A stretch of 10,055 bases of DNA. It comes from an uncultured Chloroflexota bacterium (GTDB lineage: Bacteria > Chloroflexota > Dehalococcoidia > UBA2979). Shown here piece by piece: positions 8,218 through 10,055 of the stretch. Location: assembly GCA_902827055.1 (NCBI GenBank), contig CADEHD010000051.1, positions 1-10,055 of the forward strand, read 5' to 3'. The notes under the pieces are model-generated. The model saw only the letters and a program-made list of their open reading frames with translations, had not been told where the DNA came from and ran no database searches. Position 1 is the stretch's first letter; each line of letters starts with the position of its first letter. Position numbers and translations under genes: made by a program.

Positions 8218-8724
8218 ATGGCGAAGACACGGATCCTGGTGGTGGGCGACACGCACGCGTACACGTGGGAGGAAGTGCACCCCGGCATCCGCGCGGCCGT
8301 GGCCGAGGCGGACATCGCGGTGCACTGCGGCGATATCGTGCGGTTCGAGGTGGTGGACGGGTTCGAAGCGGCGGCGAAGCGCGCCATCGTGGTGCATGGC
8401 AACTCGGACCCCGTGGAGCTGCGGCAGGGGCTGCCGTACCGCGAGCGGTTCGAGGTGGACGGCGTGCGCATCGGTGTGACGCACCCCTCGTGGGCCGGTC
8501 CCGAGTTCGAGCCCCAGGTGCTGCGTGACGACTTCCCCGAGGGCGTGGACGTCATCCTCTACGGGCACCTGCACTACCCGATCCACCAGACCATCGATGG
8601 CGTGTTCTACCTCAACGGCGGGCAGGGGTACGCGAGCTTCCTCGTGCCGTGCAACGTCGCGTGGCTGACCATCGAGGATGGCGCGTACAGCGGCGAAATC
8701 GTGGAGATCGAGCCCGCGAAGTAG
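8218..8724 (+). CDS. YfcE/MJ0936-type metallophosphoesterase
   Basis: This is a small calcineurin-like phosphoesterase that should hydrolyse a phosphodiester with a two-metal centre; the physiological substrate in this family is mostly unknown. ATG 8218 gives 168 aa, the usual size. The full metal-ligand series is present: D11 and H13 in GDTH, D39 in HCGD, N62 in GNSD, H89 in VTHPSW, and H117/H119 in YGHLH. The family usually reads THGH where this protein has THPS, with the ligand histidine kept. ATGs at 8206 and 8209 are in frame and possible, and the frame stays open to 7990, but upstream residues are Arg/Gly/Pro-rich and non-conserved. No ribosome-binding site is seen, so translation may be leaderless. 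It diverges from sucC and converges on the carbonic anhydrase gene. Cytosolic, with no signal peptide. Confidence 0.88.
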   Translation: MAKTRILVVGDTHAYTWEEVHPGIRAAVAEADIAVHCGDIVRFEVVDGFEAAAKRAIVVHGNSDPVELRQGLPYRERFEVDGVRIGVTHPSWAGPEFEPQVLRDDFPEGVDVILYGHLHYPIHQTIDGVFYLNGGQGYASFLVPCNVAWLTIEDGAYSGEIVEIEPAK

Positions 8725-8751
8725 GGCTCGCGGACGACGCACCGAACGAAC

Positions 8752-8774
8752 GACGGGGCCCCAGGGGCCCCGTT
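8752..8774. terminator. Strong GC hairpin, bidirectional terminator
   Basis: CGGGGCCCC (8754-8762), A, GGGGCCCCG (8764-8772) are perfect 9-bp arms, extended by an A-T and a G-T pair outside; a real fold would open a CAG or CCAGG loop. It starts 28 nt after the phosphoesterase stop and lies 41 nt past the carbonic anhydrase stop on the other strand. A short TTCG (or GTCG) follows rather than a T-run, as is common in GC-rich genomes. Confidence 0.65.
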
Positions 8775-8814
8775 CGCGTCTCGAGCAGTCGTGCCAACCG
8801 AGTGGTGTCCGGGG

Positions 8815-9873
8815 CTACGCGGCCTCGCGCAGGATGTCGCGCGCCTTGAGGGGCTGCACCGGCCTCGAGTTGCCGCCCTTGAACAGCTCGAGGAAGGCCG
8901 CGACCTGCGACTGCGACACCGTCGTCGGCGCCTGCATCACGTGCCAGCGCACGCCCTCGGAGCAGGGCGGGGTGGTCAGCGAGCCGGCGTAGCGGAACAT
9001 GTGGCGCTCGCGCGGGAGCACGCTGAGGAGGTCGAAGCTCGGAACGGAGCGCTTGTCGCCCTCGCGAGGGAGCGCCGTCCAGATCGGGGCGAGCGCGCCG
9101 TTCTCGACGCCGAGGGCGTGCATCACACCGATGACCGCGAGTTCGCCGCGCTCGTTCTTGTGGACGAAGTGCGTCTCCATCGCCATCTGCTTGCCCTCAA
9201 CGGTGTGTTCCGAGGGGGCGTGGAAGTGGAACTGGAGGAGGTCGTAGGGCGTGCCGTCGATCTCGATCGTGCTGCCCTTGGCGAGGTTCGCCTGGATCGT
9301 GTGTCCGTTGTTCACCACGGTGAGGGCCGAGTTCGGGTCCCAGCGGAACACTGTGCGGCCCCCGGCGACCGTCTGCGTGAAGGAGATGTCGATGGGCGAC
9401 TGCGTGGTGCCCGTGCCGCAGACCGCGTTCTCGGCGCCGAGCTTGCCCCACTCGGCCGGGCCGCCGGCGCCCTCGTAGGCCCAGTGCGGGGCCTCGTGAG
9501 CATCCGCCGAGGCGGCGGCGGTCGTCGCGCCGTGTGTGTCCTTTGCGGCTGTCGACGTCGTGGCGGACGTCGTCGAGCCGTGGCTGCTAGACGCCGACGT
9601 GGCCTTCGGGGCCGCGCCGTGGGAGTCGGCCGCGGCAGCAGGCGCCCCGTGGCCGTCATCGGAGGCCGCGGCACCGCCGCGCAGCTTGCGCACCTCGAGC
9701 TGGAGGGACTTCAGCTCGTCCTCGACGGCGGTGAGCTCCTCCTTGGTCGGGCCTGCGGCGCCGCAGGCAGCGGCGATGAGCGCGACCGTGCCGGCCAGCG
9801 AGAATCGGGCGGCGCGCTTGCCGAAGGCGCGACGGCTGATGTGCGTCGACAGCAGCTCGTGATGTGCCGTCAT
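8815..9873 (-). CDS. Exported alpha-class carbonic anhydrase with His-rich linker
   Basis: Alpha carbonic anhydrases interconvert CO2 and bicarbonate with a three-histidine zinc site. ATG 9873 is set by a near-perfect GAGGAGGT (9879-9886), giving 352 aa; the usual bacterial catalytic domain is about 220. The N-terminus has a twin-arginine motif SRRAFGK (13-19), a hydrophobic stretch and an IAAAC lipobox-like site (Cys37), suggesting a Tat-exported lipoprotein; cleavage by signal peptidase I is the alternative. A short coiled coil (about 43-65) and an Ala/Ser/Thr linker with five spaced histidines (75, 85, 98, 114, 126) precede the catalytic domain. That domain is complete: HWAYEG and GPAEWG (130-143), CGTGTTQSPIDI (152-163), shuttle His191 in NNGH, zinc ligands His216 and His218 in QFHFH and His235 in METHFVH, Glu222 in SEH, and SLTTPPCSEG with Thr300/301. 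Cys152 and Cys304 should form the usual disulfide. Confidence 0.93.
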   Translation of the reverse strand: MTAHHELLSTHISRRAFGKRAARFSLAGTVALIAAACGAAGPTKEELTAVEDELKSLQLEVRKLRGGAAASDDGHGAPAAAADSHGAAPKATSASSSHGSTTSATTSTAAKDTHGATTAAASADAHEAPHWAYEGAGGPAEWGKLGAENAVCGTGTTQSPIDISFTQTVAGGRTVFRWDPNSALTVVNNGHTIQANLAKGSTIEIDGTPYDLLQFHFHAPSEHTVEGKQMAMETHFVHKNERGELAVIGVMHALGVENGALAPIWTALPREGDKRSVPSFDLLSVLPRERHMFRYAGSLTTPPCSEGVRWHVMQAPTTVSQSQVAAFLELFKGGNSRPVQPLKARDILREAA

Positions 9874-9878
9874 CGCTG

Positions 9879-9886
9879 ACCTCCTC
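9879..9886 (-). promoter_or_regulatory. Strong ribosome-binding site of the carbonic anhydrase gene
   Basis: GAGGAGGT on the minus strand, 5 nt before ATG 9873, is the best Shine-Dalgarno sequence in the window and settles this start over the in-frame codon at 9927, which would add 18 residues before the signal peptide. Confidence 0.8.
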
Positions 9887-9890
9887 AGGC

Positions 9891-9924
9891 ACCGGCCGGA
9901 GCCCCCGAGGGGAGTCCGGCCGGT
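9891..9924 (-). promoter_or_regulatory. Large inverted repeat upstream of the carbonic anhydrase gene
   Basis: ACCGGCCGGA (9891-9900) and TCCGGCCGGT (9915-9924) are perfect 10-bp arms. Inside them CCCC and GGGG (9902-9912) add a 4-bp stem with a 3-nt loop. The structure begins only 4 nt upstream of the ribosome-binding site and 33 nt after the stop of the preceding minus-strand gene. It may terminate that gene, shield the ribosome-binding site, or act as an operator: each arm contains the self-palindrome CCGGCCGG, the two copies being 24 nt apart. Confidence 0.55.
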
Positions 9925-9957
9925 CACGTTGCTTGATGCGGAGCCGGCGTAGCCGCG

Positions 9958-10055
9958 CTAGGCGGCCGCCCCCTCCTCGTCGTCCCAGCCGAACGGGGCG
10001 ACGCGACCCTCGGAGGCGCGTGCTTCAGACGTGCGCCCCTCGGAGTTGCGTCCCT
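9958..10055 (-). CDS. C-terminal end of an unknown gene with a five-residue repeat (partial)
   Basis: Read on the minus strand from the right edge, a frame of 31 whole codons ends at TAG (9960-9958). The tail begins with three units of the form G/A-R-x-S-E (GRNSE, GRTSE, ARASE), then GRVAPFGWDDEEG and three alanines. The repeat is visible in the DNA as 15-nt units, with CCCTCGGAG on the plus strand recurring 30 nt apart (10007-10015 and 10037-10045). It sits 84 nt upstream of the carbonic anhydrase start in the same direction, separated by the large inverted repeat. I do not recognise the protein; the acidic, disordered-looking end suggests a flexible tail. The frame is short, but its non-random repeat and position make a real gene end likely. 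Confidence 0.5.
   Translation of the reverse strand, partial: GRNSEGRTSEARASEGRVAPFGWDDEEGAAA

Noticed and set aside
6187..8742. 851-aa minus-strand ORF crossing sucD, sucC and the phosphoesterase gene
   Set aside because: It overlaps three well-supported genes in other frames or strand and encodes Arg/His/Pro-rich sequence with no domain signal.

Overview
The window looks like ordinary chromosomal DNA of a high-GC bacterium, most likely a Chloroflexota member (Dehalococcoidia-like). This is an inference from protein character, from a cluster joining ScpA, RibF and TyrRS, and from very GC-rich third codon positions that throw long antisense ORFs across nearly every gene. No search could be run, so the phylum call is tentative. 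I see no mobile element, CRISPR array, tRNA or rRNA.

Layout. Bases 1-3342 (+) are a housekeeping cluster: the C-terminal part of scpA (chromosome segregation), ribF (FMN/FAD synthesis), tyrS (tyrosyl-tRNA synthetase, start overlapping the ribF stop by 4 nt) and a 152-aa protein of unknown function 6 nt after tyrS. This cluster converges on a 718-aa thioredoxin-fold DUF255 (YyaL/SPATA20-type) protein on the minus strand (3415-5571). Further right, sucC and sucD (7976 down to 5847, minus) encode the two subunits of a succinyl-CoA synthetase-type ligase. sucC diverges from a small YfcE-type metallophosphoesterase (8218-8724, +). That gene converges, across a strong GC-rich hairpin, on an exported alpha-class carbonic anhydrase (8815-9873, minus). 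The right edge holds the last 31 codons of an unknown minus-strand gene with a five-residue repeat.

The genes do not form one pathway. The left block couples cofactor and aminoacyl-tRNA supply, sucCD is central carbon metabolism (substrate-level phosphorylation in the TCA cycle), and the carbonic anhydrase acts outside the membrane.

I did not find a convincing new multi-gene system. The most unusual signals are: (a) non-canonical glycine loops in both SucD (GMGAAG where the family has a G-x-T-G-x-x-G loop) and SucC (GTQNN where the family has GGGA/S), with all catalytic residues kept; (b) a linker in the carbonic anhydrase with five spaced histidines in D/S-x-H-G-A-like units; (c) a 10-bp perfect inverted repeat made of two CCGGCCGG palindromes directly upstream of the carbonic anhydrase ribosome-binding site; (d) a well-spaced promoter candidate and nearby inverted repeats in front of sucC; (e) a conserved-looking orphan protein coupled to tyrS.
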